From NCBI GenBank assembly GCA_905250885.1, contig CAJNOQ010000038.1, positions 1 through 64,000 on the forward strand: 64,000 bases of DNA, given 5' to 3'. Origin of the DNA: Didymodactylos carnosus (taxonomy: Eukaryota; Rotifera; Eurotatoria; Philodinida; Philodinidae). The notes below the pieces were generated by a model. That model did not search any database. It saw nothing but the letters and a program-made list of their open reading frames with translations, and was not told where the DNA came from. The translations under genes were made by a program, and so were the position numbers. Positions within the stretch are counted from its first letter, which is position 1, and each line of letters begins with the position of its first letter. Shown here piece after piece: positions 15,022-37,162 of this stretch.

Positions 15022-15628
15022 CAATGGGCGTGTTGTACACGTCCTAGCTAGTGGACCCTTCCACTCTCTCGAATGAACAGAGAGAAAAAGCAGTAGAAAA
15101 TGAACGAAAAATTTAAGACTATTTTTAACCTCAAAACTGGCCACATTCTACCAAATCCAGCCAAGTGCGATGCCTGAAACTCGAAAAATCCGGTTGGATC
15201 TTTTCCAACATCTTTCAGCACAGATTCAGAGGAAAGATTTCTGGCACGGTTGCTGCCAGATTTTACCGAATTCTGACAACTTTTGGCATGTTCCAAATTG
15301 TGCCGAATTGTATCCGGCAGATTCCACCAGGATCCTGACGTCAGAATCAACGATCTGGGGAGAGGTGTTGCCTTTTAACATGGACACGAAGTGTAGCACA
15401 CATGAACTCCTGAGTTCTGCTGGCGAAGTATTATTGCTTTTCAACATGGACACACGATGTGTCACAGAAGATCTGCACTGCACCTTTGCGTTTGCTTTGA
15501 AGTTCAGTATTTCAAGAGACGTTGCATTGCTTCCTAAAGCTTCCTAAATGTTTGTCGAAGAATGGCATCGACTTTTTTTGATCAGTACATCGGTATTTGC
15601 AAGAATTTTCTGCGAAGTGAAATGAATG

Positions 15629-15928
15629 TTAGCCGAGCTTGTCTTGAACTCTTCTAATTCCAGCGAACATCTGGTCTTTTTCTCTTTCTTTGTTGTTGTT
15701 GTACTTGCTATTTTCAGCCCCGTCACAGTCAATTATATCGTTGCTGTTGTTCGCAGTAACTGGAATACGGAATGGCTTCAGTGGTCGATACATATCGTCT
15801 AAGGCGAAACCAACGGGTTCACCGTTGAGGGTAAATCGGACCATAGGACGTTGAAACGTGTCTCGAATGTCGCTAAGAAGAACAAAGGGTTCATCATCGA
15901 TAAGCACGATACGTACTTTTCGAACCAA
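15629..15928 (-). pseudogene. Unidentified minus-strand coding-like fragment
   Basis: About 98 codons stay open on the minus strand with balanced composition (segments VRIVLIDDEPFVLLSDI and RFTLNGEPVGFALDD) before a low-complexity Asn/Lys tail. This is unlike the A+T noise around it. There is no ATG at its 5' end and an in-frame stop lies directly upstream, so it is an orphan exon or a relic. I do not recognise the family. A weaker coding-like patch (about 16730-16930, minus, rich in Arg/Leu) lies nearby on the other side of a foldback insertion and may be the same relic. Confidence 0.3.
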
Positions 15929-16166
15929 TTACTTGTAGCGTAATTGTTGCGATTGCACTCTTTCAATCACATCAAGACGAATGAATTCATATGATGCTGA
16001 GCAGTATGTTTACCAGCTAAAGAAAGCAAGAATAAGACAAGGAAGACAGGTGAGTATGCCGCTCCTCAGTAGCACGCTACACAAAACAGATGACAAACGG
16101 GTGAACCAGTAGTCAAGCGGTATCAGATTATAAGAGACGAGAAAAAAAGCGTCGAAAAAGAATGCC

Positions 16167-16787
16167 TATCATTTACCACAAATTCTGGTTCCCTGAAGCA
16201 ATCCCTAAATTATATCCACATTTGTGGATAATTCAACAATTAAGGTCAGTTCTGGTCGCTCCCAATCCAATACCATTCTAGTACTCATATCATACTAAAT
16301 ACCTGTTATTCATTAGTTTTACAACACAAATCTCATTCGAATGTTACGTGTTCTTACGCCATGATCTGGCCACCAGATGCAAAGATTTTATCATGAGACT
16401 GTGAGTTAAATATTTGTCTTCTCTTCTCTGAAGAGTTTATCGTTTTTTTTAAACTTTTATTTACAATGCTCACACTTTATGTAAGGAAGTATAGAGAATA
16501 AATAAAAGACAATTCTGGTCATCAGAATTGACTTATAGACAGTAAAATTTTCGATTTGTGTTGTAAAACTAATGAATAACAGGTATTTAGTATGATATGA
16601 GTACTAGAATGGTATTGGATTACTGTATATGTGGTTTATCTTATATTAAAAAAATTCCTAAATTGAAAAACTCCCAAATTAAAATCTCTTCTTGGTAACC
16701 AGAACTGATCTTAATTGTTGAATTATCCACAAATGTGGATATAATTTAGGGATTGCTTCAGGGAACCAGAATTTGTGGTAAATGATA
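16167..16787. mobile_element. Foldback/MITE element with arms of about 175-240 bp
   Basis: The left arm 16167-16343 recurs as a reverse complement at 16546-16787, almost base for base. The paired blocks include the outer TATCATTTACCACAAATTC and the inner AATGAATAACAGG. The right arm carries about 80 extra bases not in the left arm, so an indel followed insertion. The element sits in decayed, less A+T-rich DNA. No coding capacity. Confidence 0.8.
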
Positions 16788-17596
16788 ACCAGCCTCGAAA
16801 GCGACGACGTGAGGGCAGTATTTTTCTCAATTCTTGTCGTGCCCACAGTACTGCTTTGGGCAAAGTGGTGTTACTGGTTGCTATCGCAAGAATAGAAAAA
16901 AAGTGAAGTGTGATACAGATGTCAAGAACGAGCACGAAGATATCGACCTCTTAACTGGATTCCCGTGATCATCTGTATGCTTGAAACACCAGCAGTTCTG
17001 TCATCGTTTGTTCGTGTTGCAATTGCCGCGAATGTCTGCCGCGCTCATTGAGGAACATCATCAATCAAACAACTGTTCGCTCCGCTTTGCGGCTCATCGC
17101 ATTTCCACCTAGATATGAACGAAAAAGAACATCACGTACAACTTCAAACTGGCAAATCTTTCGAGGATTCTAAATCAAAGACGTTCTCACTACCGAAAGG
17201 AGAGCGTTAATAGAAAAAACCTGGAACTATTTCATAGAAATACGTCTCTATTTTGCTACGCTATCACTCAGCCATACGATCACGAGCCAAACATAATGCA
17301 TACAATATTAAACCACTACGTATGACGAATTCAATACCCTTAAAAAATTTACAAGGTTAAGAAACGAGTTTTGTAGCGTGTTTAGAAAAGAAAATACAAT
17401 ACAATAGAGAAGGGTCGAATAACACTCACATCATGTCATAAATCTGAAACATTTAGCTATTTTGTATTGCGTACTTAGTTGTTTGTGCAATTTATTTGGA
17501 GTGCGTACAATGCGATATAAGGGAGGCAGTGATCTTAATTTTTGTACAAAGTAGTAAATAACTTCTTCAAACGGAATCGATTGACTATTAGCGGTA

Positions 17597-17929
17597 ACTA
17601 ATCTTTTTAGGTTTTCTTTGTGTTTCTCCTCTCTAAAAAAAAAGATACTCTACCAAACCATCTATATACCTTTTTAAGGTTTCGTACAAACTATATACTG
17701 TTTTACTTAGCTAAATCCGTGACTGGGAAAAGCTTGGGAACACTAAGAAAACACTTTTTTTTGCGTTTTTATACAAATTTTTTCCAGTGACGAATTTAGG
17801 GTGCTGTACGAAACCTTAAGAGGTTTCGTAGTTTGTATGAAACCTTATAAGGATATATAGATAGTGGCAAAAGTTTAAACTCTTTTTAGGTTCGGTAGAG
17901 TACTTTTGTTTTTAGAGAGTACTAATCTT
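17597..17929. mobile_element. Palindromic MITE, possibly hAT-like
   Basis: Inverted ends CTCTCTAAAAA...ACTCTACC at 17629-17654 match GGTAGAGTAC...TTTTTAGAGAG at 17894-17919. Further inside, the AAGGTTTCGTACAAACTA block and the C(T)AAAT-CGT-ACTGG block also pair, so most of the unit folds back. A nine-base direct repeat ACTAATCTT stands at 17597-17605 and 17921-17929. If it is the target duplication, its size would suit the hAT superfamily, but the left copy is 23 bases from the inverted end. Confidence 0.65.
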
Positions 17930-17954
17930 GCAATTTCTTATATTGATGATTTGA

Positions 17955-18245
17955 TGAAGTGAATGAGAAAACTTAGACTCTTCTTCGATTTTACTAGTTA
18001 TGGGAACTTGTCTCGACGAGATAGTCTTTAGCTCTGGGAGCGGTACTTGAGCTGATATCTTGGATCAAAGAATGAAAAAATATTGAAATTGAAATTTTCG
18101 TGAAGCCAGAAAGAACCTGACGATGGTAGACAATAGAAAAATGGGTCGTTAACGGCCCATAATGGTCTCAAAACGAAGATTATAATATGTCCATTTTTTG
18201 ATCGTAATAAAACTGTCGCTTTGAGGCATTAATACACTTACTGAA
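17955..18245. repeat. Dispersed repeat, copy 1
   Basis: The stretch TGGGAACTTGTCTCGACGAG onwards, through a block with TATTGAAATTGA and AGAAAGAACCT to GGTCGTTAACGG, matches 58395-58690 in the same order with moderate divergence. It is probably an interspersed repeat of unknown class; I see no coding sequence in either copy. Confidence 0.7.
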
Positions 18246-18971
18246 AAAGCTGTTGTTATTTTATCCATTATTCCTCGCACAAAATTATTTTTATCAATTT
18301 CACACTACCTCAAAGAGAAATTCTTTTTTACACCCCCCCTAACGCTTTGCTCCTATTTGCGGCCCTGAACATACGTATAACTATGTGCGTTATATGCATT
18401 GCAAAACAAGCATTTTTTATCTAAAGTATTATCTTTTTTAGCACCAGAGTAGTCTTCCTCTAGTCCTTTCATTATTTCCATTCAACTAAACATGAACATT
18501 TAAACCTTTTACTATGGTTGAATACGTATGTATATAATTACTTCTTTTTGTCTGTTATTCGTGCATACAAAGCATATTGCTTGGATATACCGATGTTCAT
18601 ACAGAAAAAGATAGAATGATATTCTCGAATAAGAAACAAAATATATTTTTAACAAGAAAAAAGTCATGCAAAGTAGAATGAACAACATTGTCTCGGCAAA
18701 AGTAACAGTAATTATTTCATGTTTTTTTTAATGTAAACAATGAGCACCGTTCTTCCATAACCGTCTGATACTTTACAACTATTATGATGATGAAACAACT
18801 GGACAGGCTGAAATTATCGCATCAATATCTACATTTTAGACTTGATCTAAGCTTTATTCTTTATTTTCATTTTTCATTTTATTTTAAGCTTTATTTTCAG
18901 AATACAACCGGAAAAATCTTCCGTTATAATATTCTAAACTAAAACTATCAAAAAACAGAAAATCAATTTTG

Positions 18972-19032
18972 TTTCTATAGAGATTCGAACACATGAACTT
19001 AGCTTTGCAATAAACTGCTCAAGAGTTATCTC
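18972..19032 (-). repeat. tRNA-like (SINE-like) remnant
   Basis: Read on the minus strand, GAGCAGTTTATTGCAAAGC is followed by GTGTTCGAATC, an RNA polymerase III B-box match. The T-stem and acceptor stem do not pair, so it is not a working tRNA. A tRNA-derived SINE fragment is the best guess. Confidence 0.25.
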
Positions 19033-21289
19033 TGGATATATTATAGTTGTTTACCAACAATACGTTCTTTTCTCCGGATAATGAATTAAATAAAATCATC
19101 GACAAAAAATTGAACAAAAATACAAAATTTGATTAATAAACTCGTTGTTCTTAAAACTGAAAAAAAAGTAAAAAATGCGTATGACATCTAAATGAGGTTT
19201 GTCAACTCTATATAAAAGTGATTAAATGTTACAAAATTCAACCATAATACATCGATGTTCAAATTGTATGAATTCTATTCACGGCATTATTCGTCAGAGG
19301 TCTCATCTTATTAGCCAGAACTAGATGATATTTTAAATTAAACACAGTATATTAATCATATGTAAACATGCAATATGATTCAACTTCGATTAAGAAAGTA
19401 TATTGTGTCATATCAGAATATTAAGAGGTGTAATCTATTTTGAACATAGTTGGTACTTTATACGTGATTATCTTCTTAAATACATATTCATTTACTCGTC
19501 TTTACTCTATATAAAACATTAAATTCTTCCACATTTTGTTTCTTTGTTTAGTGAAAACTTTCTCGATTGTCGTTTCTCTGTTATTTTTCTGTTCTAAAAC
19601 CTACTCTATTCTTTAAGCATTTGTTTTCCAGTTTTACTCTTATTTCTGTATATTTCACGCTTTTTACGCCATAGGTTTGAATCAATTAGACATCTTATCA
19701 CCTTTTTCCTTTCTTAGAAAAATACTTAAACCAAAAATAAATTTTTAATAATATCTGAGCAACTCGTATAATTTATAATATTTTTCTCTATAATCATGGG
19801 CAAATCAAATAGAAATCTTGCTTATAAGTAAAACTTACCGCATTAAAAATTAATACAAAAATCAAAAAAGTTTACAACGAAATGAAGTAGTAGTTTTGCC
19901 AGTTGCTATCAATAATTTTATGAAAACATTCGTGCCCTTTCAAATCTGATATTTTAGATTGATATAAATTTTAAATTAGATTTTGTAACCAATTCTCAAA
20001 TGCAATAGATAAATCAACTACAAAATATTAATATATTTAAAATAGCGTCCAATATTTTACATTCTTTCTTAGTAACACTCTCAGTTTGTTAAATGACAGA
20101 CTCATTCCATCAATTACAATGAATAGGAATAATCAACCAACCAATAAATTATTATTGTACTTGAAAACATAGCAACCAATTTAAATGATTCTCTAAGATT
20201 TTATATTTTAAATAAATTTCATTGTTCTTTTTTCCATAGTATATTGGAATATATACAAATGAAACACAGTTAACTAGTTGTTAACCTTTTTATATAGTTG
20301 AAGTTGCCGTGACACACGCACCTCATTGAAGAACAACTCATTTCTCTATAGTGAATTTCTTGTCACAAAAAGCGTAAATTTAGCGCCAAAAGCAATTTTA
20401 TGGAATAAGAAACGTTACTTTCTTCAATGTTGTGACGTTTCTTTTTTCAAAAAAATAATATAGGACATATTTTTTTTTTTTGAACAAATTTCTTTTTCGA
20501 GATATATCACTAGGATGTTTAATCAATTTTTCAGACCGTGCTGATTGTCAACTAGTGCAGTATCAAATAAAATTATATATGGTCTATTTTCTTTATTGTT
20601 TTAGCACGATCTCGTGACGCTTTTATATATATTTTTTTCTCTTCATTTTGCCTTGTCATAATTGATTGATGAGTTAACATGCATACAATGGCACAGTTAG
20701 ACGTGTATTTGCGCTTAAAAATATAGCGATTTCGCTTAGACAGGAAATCAGTCATGCTAAGTTGACCACAGATATAGTTATTAAAATTGTATATTTTTTA
20801 GCGTTGGTGTATAGGAAAAAAAAGCAGAAAAATATAGTCTTCATTACGTGTAAGTTCTTTTCTTTTCTATTTTTTCGTATTTCAATTGAGTCCATTTTTT
20901 TTATGGATATGCTGTTTCCTATCTTCATCGATTAATTGTAGTTTTTTTTTTCTTCTTCTCTTCGTTGTCTTTTCATAGGCTACAGTTTTGTTTCTGTTCT
21001 TCTAGTGTATGTGGAACAAGGAAATCATTTTTCTATACGTTCTATAAATATCGTTTTTTTGAGCACTTTTTGTTTTGTTTATTTCGTTTAAAAAAGAAAT
21101 GGAATATTATACGACATTTTTCCTTCTTGGAAAACTTGCATTAGCGATTAAGGTTGGAACGCTATTCTCTTGTTTGTCTCAACAATAAATTTCCTAATAC
21201 TAGGAACTCTCTATTTTACATGAAAAATGTCTTTTTCTTGTGTTCCGTTAATACTCGAGGACGAGTGAACAAAAAATAAAAAAAAAAAA

Positions 21290-21309
21290 GAAGAAGAAGA
21301 AGAAGAAGG
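21290..21309. repeat. (AAG)n microsatellite
   Basis: About seven tandem AAG triplets following an A run. Noncoding. Confidence 0.85.
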
Positions 21310-22339
21310 AGAGTTAAAAATTGAACGCACTCGTGTCAGTATTTTTTTTTCCTTGTCATGAACGTTCGTCGGGTTTCTTTATTATTCTGTATATTCCATT
21401 TATTGTAGATAAGACGACAAAAAAGAAATGTGTATGATAGATGAAAACAACAAACGAAACGGGGAAGCTTATAATTTGTAATCAAAACAAAAATTTTGAT
21501 TGAATCAATGAATGATACTACTAAAACAACAGAAACGGTAAGAAAAACCATGTCAATTTCTACCATAATGTTATTCTAAATGAACTATGATTTTTTTTTT
21601 ATTATGAAATTTCTTTTTTAAAATCGAATAATCACAATTATTTATGAAACTTGTTGTAATGAAACTCTTGAATTCTTTTACTAAGATTTAGATAAAACAA
21701 AAACATCAAAATTTAAAATATTGTACGAAATCAAGATCTTTATTACAACAAAACTTTACTACAATCATATTTGTTACTATAGGATAGACAATATGTTTTG
21801 AATCTGTAGTCAAATAAAGAGGTATTAACGCCTTTATGATGAGACAACAACAACAAAAAAAAAAAAGAATGATTTAAACTCTAGTCAGTCGACAATAGAG
21901 TTCGATCTTTTTATTTTGTTAATATTATTGATTATAGTAAATGAATGACTTTAAATTTGCACGACTAATTACATACAAAGCAAATGAACATAGTGTTCAT
22001 TCAAGTTACTCAGATAAAAGGATGATACACGACAATTTTCTATGAGCGATCAATTACCTTAAAAATTTGTACAGTAAACTTTCGATTAGTTTTTAACAAT
22101 TATTAATTAATATTTTTCTTTGAATCGAATATGATGAATGTGTTTGATCAAAATAGTATGATTGTTTTTAAGGTGTCACATAATGATATTTCTCTAAAAA
22201 CTAGCAAATAACAATAGGATCGGCAGAAAAGAACAAAAAAAAAAGAAAAAAAAAGAAGAAGATAATATGGAATTAGTTTTTAGACCCTTTTTTTTTATTT
22301 TATTTACCGAGAGCTAGAATTACATACTATTGTTTTCAT

Positions 22340-22352
22340 CATTTTTTTCTAG
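22340..22352 (+). promoter_or_regulatory. Acceptor-like tract upstream of Syt1 exon 1a
   Basis: A run of T ending TTTTTTTCTAG lies 42 bases before the ATG of exon 1a. Candidate trans-splice or 5'-UTR splice acceptor. Confidence 0.4.
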
Positions 22353-22394
22353 ACTGTCTATTGATAAATTAAAATAGAAGGCAAAAAAAAAACA

Positions 22395-32379
<9,985 letters not shown>

Positions 32380-33047
32380 GTTGATAGTATTACCCATATA
32401 AAAATGTTCAATCATTCCAAAATTAAATACGAAAAATTAAAATTCCGATGCGTTTTTACTACTTCATTTTAGCGAACAAACAATGTTTGTGCAATATTAT
32501 TCTATTTTATTTTATTTCTATTTTGGTTTCAATTATTGTCACGAGAAGATTTGTTCGTTTGTTTATTTTACTTTATTTTTACTAGCGTAATCAGATCCTG
32601 TAGTTCTTCTTTAAACGTTGTCGTTGTAATTGTTTGGTATATACATAATATTATTTTTCAACCATCACAGTATCTCTCGGTTAGGTTAATTTTCCTCTTT
32701 TCAAACTGTATTCTAAGACTCTTAAACTAAATGTTTAGTCGATAGGGTGAAATAATCGTCTATCCGATCGAGATATGAATGAACTTTCAGTTTATTATTT
32801 GTAATACTCTTTGGTTTTGCCCAATCAGCTACTTATTAGTGTTGGATTTACCTCATCAGCAGTCCTTACTAGAAACAACCTCGTTTTTAACCTAAAAACA
32901 TATTGAAATATAATTATTATATTAAAAAACAGTATATTTTTAGTAATTTATCTAGTCGACATTGATACAAAATACCATACACCTATTAATCCTATTTCTC
33001 TATTTTTCCTAAGTATGTTTTGTACTCTTGTTGTTATTTGTACGTAC

Positions 33048-33053
33048 AATAAA
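33048..33053 (+). terminator. Possible Syt1 polyadenylation signal
   Basis: AATAAA followed by T-rich sequence, about 670 bases beyond the Syt1 stop. No nearer canonical hexamer is evident. Confidence 0.35.
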
Positions 33054-33890
33054 ATTTTCTTTTTATTGTGTTTAATTTCTCTCACTTCCTACTAACTATA
33101 TATTTTTGTTTCTCTGTTATCTGAAAAAACAAGCTCGTTCAAAGAAAAGATGTGTTTGTTTGTTATACCGATCTGTTGTGTATAATCCATGGATAAACTA
33201 TTTTTTGCCATTTTTTAACTGGACAGATTTATTCTTTAGTATTTCGAAATTGACCGCAAGTGTCTAATCCGAAACTACATAAATATCTAAATTGCAAGAT
33301 AAAAAGATACTATTAAACATTTATTTTGTTTAACCAATTATTAATAATAATTTAGCAATTGATCGAAGAATAAAGGTAATCTAGTTTGTCATACTGAAAT
33401 CAATTAGCAACAACCTGAAAATTGTCTTCGATTAACTAAATCACCAGCAATACACATTACGCATTGCATCAGTAACCAATAGAGTGGATGAATGAAATCT
33501 GATAATTACATATGATATGAGACAGAGATGGATGAGTTTTTTATAAGACTCGGACTGTACTTAGAGTAAAAAGAGTGATGACTCGCCCATCCCTAAAATG
33601 AGATTTAACCACAAGTTGATACAAATTCATGATAAACAGGTGTAAACTGCTAGATTAACTTTGTATCAATCATTGATCTTATTGTGGAGAATATCATACT
33701 AGATACGTATACATGAAAAATTAAAGTGATCATTATACTCAGAATTCAGATAACGATTTTCTTTCATTTCTGAATAATATTAGACAATCGGTTTCATTTA
33801 AACTTCCAGACAGAAAGTGGAGAAAACAATCAGCATATATGATAACTTGATGTCTTTTCGCACCTAATCCACTCAACCAAATTCAAGCAT

Positions 33891-35680
33891 ATGAAAGGGC
33901 AGTCACTTGTCCTCGATAATGCAGTGGCAAATCAAACAGAAAATAAAGCCTCGCCGGCACACCATAAAGCCATCATATCCATCAACAACGTGCGCACTCT
34001 CAGACATCCTGGCAAACTATATCAGCTCATCTCCGGATGCGTCAAAAACAATACTGATCTGTTTGGTGTCCAAGAATATCGCTGGCAAACACAAGAACAA
34101 GTTAGTATACACCTCGAAGTTCTGGACGACACAACGCGACGCTTCGAATACTCCTCAACGACAGCAGAAAGACAAGGCGGCATCGGACTGTTCACAAGTC
34201 ACAGACTAGTCAAACTCTCCTGCTCATCCGAGATGATATCTAAAATGACTGCACACTTTAAAGGCAACTCAACAACAACCCTAATAACTATCTATGTACC
34301 AACGGAAGATAAAAGCAACACGAAGAAAGACGCCTTCTATGAAGATCTGCAAAAATGCACCACAATGTCCACCATGTCCTAATCATTGTTGGCAATCTAA
34401 ATGCAAGATTAGGTGAGACAGTCATTCGACAACCCATATGCACTTGACAGATACAAGTATCACGATACAACCAACAACAACGACAGCCGTCTAGTCCACC
34501 ACTGGGAAGCCTGCAACATGCGTTCAACATAAACGCGCTTTTCACAGCCAAAATCAAAAGCTTGGACCTGGCTACACGCAAATGGCCAAGCTAAAGCGCA
34601 GCTCGATCACATCCTAATCCATGGGAAGTAGCTCAACTCTATCAGAAACGTGCGAGCATACAATTCAGTCGAACTAAGTTCTGACCATCAAACGGTGCAA
34701 ATCAGCCTCCGAGCTCCCAAAGACAGCAAATGTAAGTGCTTGGCGTTTGATTCGAGCGAACCCAAAGGAAACTCCACTCTACACCCTAGACAAAAAATTT
34801 TTGGTAAAACTGGGTTCTTATCAGTTTCTTATAAGATTGTTTAAGATTTCCCATCGGCAGTCGTAAGTGTCTTATAAGAATCTGATAAAATTTTCATAAG
34901 AGGCTCTTAAGAAGAATTTAACAGATTTGGCTTTTACGATTTCTGTTATGATTAAGTTGTTTCTACTTGCTCTCAGATCTTTTCGGGCTAGTAAGTGCCA
35001 TACTGGTCATTTATTCTCATGACTAAGTCGTATTCGTAGGACATTTACGACTGTTTATGGGAAATTTTAAACAATCTTATATAAGAAACTGGTAAGACGC
35101 TTATAAGAATTTTATAAGATACTGATAAAAGACTTATACGTTTCTGGTAAGATTCTTACATAAGAATCATTCTCTAGGGCAAGCCCAATTCAACATCGAA
35201 GTTCAAAATCGTTACGAAATTCTGCTCACTGACAACCAGGACACTGATATTCAAGCGAAGTATGACAACTTCGAAAAGAGCGTAGAAGACAAAGTAACCA
35301 ATCTAGTCGAGAAATTAAAGTGGAAGAAACAAAGAACTAGGTCTCAACCAACACAGCTGATCTCTTAAAAAAGAGCAACAAGGCGAAGACCACAGACAAG
35401 CAAAATCCAAACGTGGCGACCAAAAACCGTTGGCACTAACTCGAAGATCTGCTCGACAGGTCTTATGAGAATGACGAAGTTCAATTCCTGGAAGGCAAAC
35501 TCGAACAGCTGAAGAAAGCAGTCGCCTGAAACCGACTAAGAACGACGTAGGCCTTTGTAAACGGGATAGATGGCAAGCATCAAACAGCAGCTTATCTAAC
35601 GTCAAAAGAGCAGACGGCACCGCAATCAATACTACTGCAGGACTAAAAAATTGACTTTTAATCAGCGAAAAACTGTTCAA
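33891..35680 (+). mobile_element. LINE (non-LTR retrotransposon) fragment with APE-type endonuclease
   Basis: An open stretch 33891-34382 encodes the start of an AP-like endonuclease. It shows ISINNVRTL, the catalytic Glu in FGVQEYRW and LITIYVPTE. The domain then continues in other frames with VGNLNARLG (usual GDxNA, here with N for D) and SSDHQTV (the SDH active-site motif, about 34679). At least two frame changes and several stops break it. A 396-bp MITE splits it at 34784-35179. After that the linker typical of such elements goes on to about 35680, but I find no reverse transcriptase. It keeps its 5' half and lacks the 3' half, the reverse of ordinary LINE truncation. The style is closest to RTE/CR1-type elements; the clade is not settled. 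Confidence 0.8.
34784..35179. mobile_element. MITE nested in the LINE, ends CCCTAGA/TCTAGGG
   Basis: Ends CCCTAGA and TCTAGGG are inverted. Inside, the block TCTTATCAGTTTCTTATAAG ... TTTCCCAT..CAGTCGTAA at 34815-34870 pairs with its reverse complement near 35040-35100. CTTATAAGA-type palindromes recur throughout. It interrupts the LINE linker coding sequence, so it is younger than the LINE. The ends recall piggyBac, but no TTAA duplication flanks it. Confidence 0.75.
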
Positions 35681-35687
35681 AATCAGC

Positions 35688-36180
35688 GTTAACAGTCACC
35701 GTCTTTTATTCGTTACTTTACCGTGTATCACGGTCAAAAAACAGACATTTAACGGTATGTGCTTGAAACTGAAATTCCCATCGACCGTTAACACATCGTT
35801 TGAACAAACAATATGTCAATAAAAATATAGTGAAATACTCAAATTTGTTTGAATTGAAAAATCTACTTGTAGTTATCACTCAGAAAGAAGCTGACTTTAG
35901 CAAACATCGGAAAATAGGTTGGTAACTGTGAAAAATAGGCTGAAAACGAACATCGTAAAACGTTGATTTGTTGATCGCTGCTACTTTTAGGCACTAGTAC
36001 CTGTCCACTCTAAGTGTCTCAAAACGGTCACAAAATTGTCTTAATGGCCTAAAAGTCTCCATTAATAGGCACTGGATGAGATTAATTGTCTACTAAATAT
36101 CGATAGATATTTAGTAAACAATTAATTTCACCGCTTTTGATGTCCTAGGAAACTATGTATAATAACTTTTCCTAATAGCG
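35688..36180. repeat. Dispersed repeat, copy 2
   Basis: AAAAACAGACATTTAACGG to AACACATCGTTTGAACA (35733-35800) matches 58205-58280. ACAATTAATTTCACC..TTTTGATG near 36115 matches a segment near 58695. The first 30 bases (GTTAAC.GTCA.CGTCTTTTATTCGTTACTT) match 41246-41275. Same family as the copies at 17.96 and 58.2 kb. Confidence 0.65.
36078..36130. repeat. Long hairpin with stem of about 24 bp
   Basis: GAGATTAATTGTCTACTAAA and its partner TTTAGTAAACAATTAATTTC pair over about 24 bases with two mismatches and a tiny loop (TAT-CGATAG-ATA). It lies inside the dispersed repeat. Confidence 0.7.
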
Positions 36181-37162
36181 TATAACGGACATCCACGAGA
36201 GTAACAAATATAAGAAAAAATTTATTCAGTTGTCTACACAAACATCAATTGTGTTGAAGATGTATATAAAACGTGATGATTACTGATTCTCATATCCTCT
36301 GATAGTGTTTTGATCACCGTTCGACTAAACTTAATAATAGAAGTGATGCTATATTTGTTGTCGATTAGACATCAACTGTATGATAATGATGATGGCAATG
36401 GAAAATAATATTTTAAGCAATTGCATAACCTTCACTCTCATTTAGTCTGTGTAGATAGAAGAACGTAGAACAAAGAAGAGATTTGAAGTGTTTCGAGTTA
36501 TCAGAATGTTTTAGTATATTTAACAAACATATCAAGTTGTCCTAGGCAATCTGCATTCATACTCATACAAATAGGAAGTATAACCTCTGTGATTCTGCAA
36601 TAAACAACTCAATTTTAGAAATAGTTTACTTCAGTTACCAAATATAATCTATACAGTATCATATCTTTAAATGAATATTATCATTGACTTTATAAAGTCA
36701 AAATAGTAAAACATGATCCTAATCATTTCGTAAATACTAAACATTTTTCATACAATGAATCGTGTTAGTGAATCAGTATAAGTTCACGGTCAGATATACA
36801 AATTTTCTGCAAATGAGATCAGAGAGAAAAGTCATATATAGATAATGTTTTTTAAATAGTCTAACATTCTATGATTTCATTTTTATTGCTTTAAGCTTTC
36901 TAATCAGCAATAATTTTTAAAAATGTTAACATATTCTCAGGTATCACTTTAAAGTTCAATATGTTTATACTGTTAATGTTAAAAAAATCTAAAAACTTGT
37001 AGTTACCAGGACAATCGACAGAAGAGAAAAGCGAAGAAGAAAAAAAATTCTTATTTTGATTAGGAAAGGAAAAATAACATGAAAAATAAAACAGTGGAGG
37101 AATAGACACATACACACGCACACATTTGTCTATAATTATTTGTCACGGGGTTTCTATGTGTA

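Larger units (their letters stand above)
12731..22394. other. Repeat-rich intergenic region without an intact gene
   Basis: Between the discoidin gene and synaptotagmin I see no intact gene. About 13.8-17.2 kb is less A+T-rich than its surroundings and looks like decayed inserted DNA. It holds weakly matching AATTAATCG-rich inverted blocks near 13.82 and 14.32 kb, a hairpin near 15.0 kb, a minus-strand frame at 15.63-15.93 kb and a foldback at 16.2-16.8 kb. A MITE lies at 17.63-17.92 kb and a dispersed repeat at 17.96-18.24 kb. The rest, 18.3-22.3 kb, is A+T-rich with a tRNA-like B-box remnant at about 18980 and an AAG microsatellite at about 21290. Confidence 0.6.
32380..37162. other. Intergenic region with LINE fragment and repeats
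   Basis: The likely Syt1 3' UTR is followed by A+T-rich DNA. A short GGATGGGCGAGTC-type inverted motif lies at about 33530-33592. Then come the LINE fragment with nested MITE (33.9-35.68 kb), a dispersed repeat (35.69-36.18 kb) and about 1 kb of A+T-rich sequence without visible structure before the MORN gene. Confidence 0.6.

Noticed and set aside
15170-15547. 125-codon + frame and the overlapping minus frames
   Set aside because: Several frames are open by composition in a less A+T-rich stretch. A local duplication (AACATGGACAC.A..TGT twice) explains part of it, and no motif is recognised.
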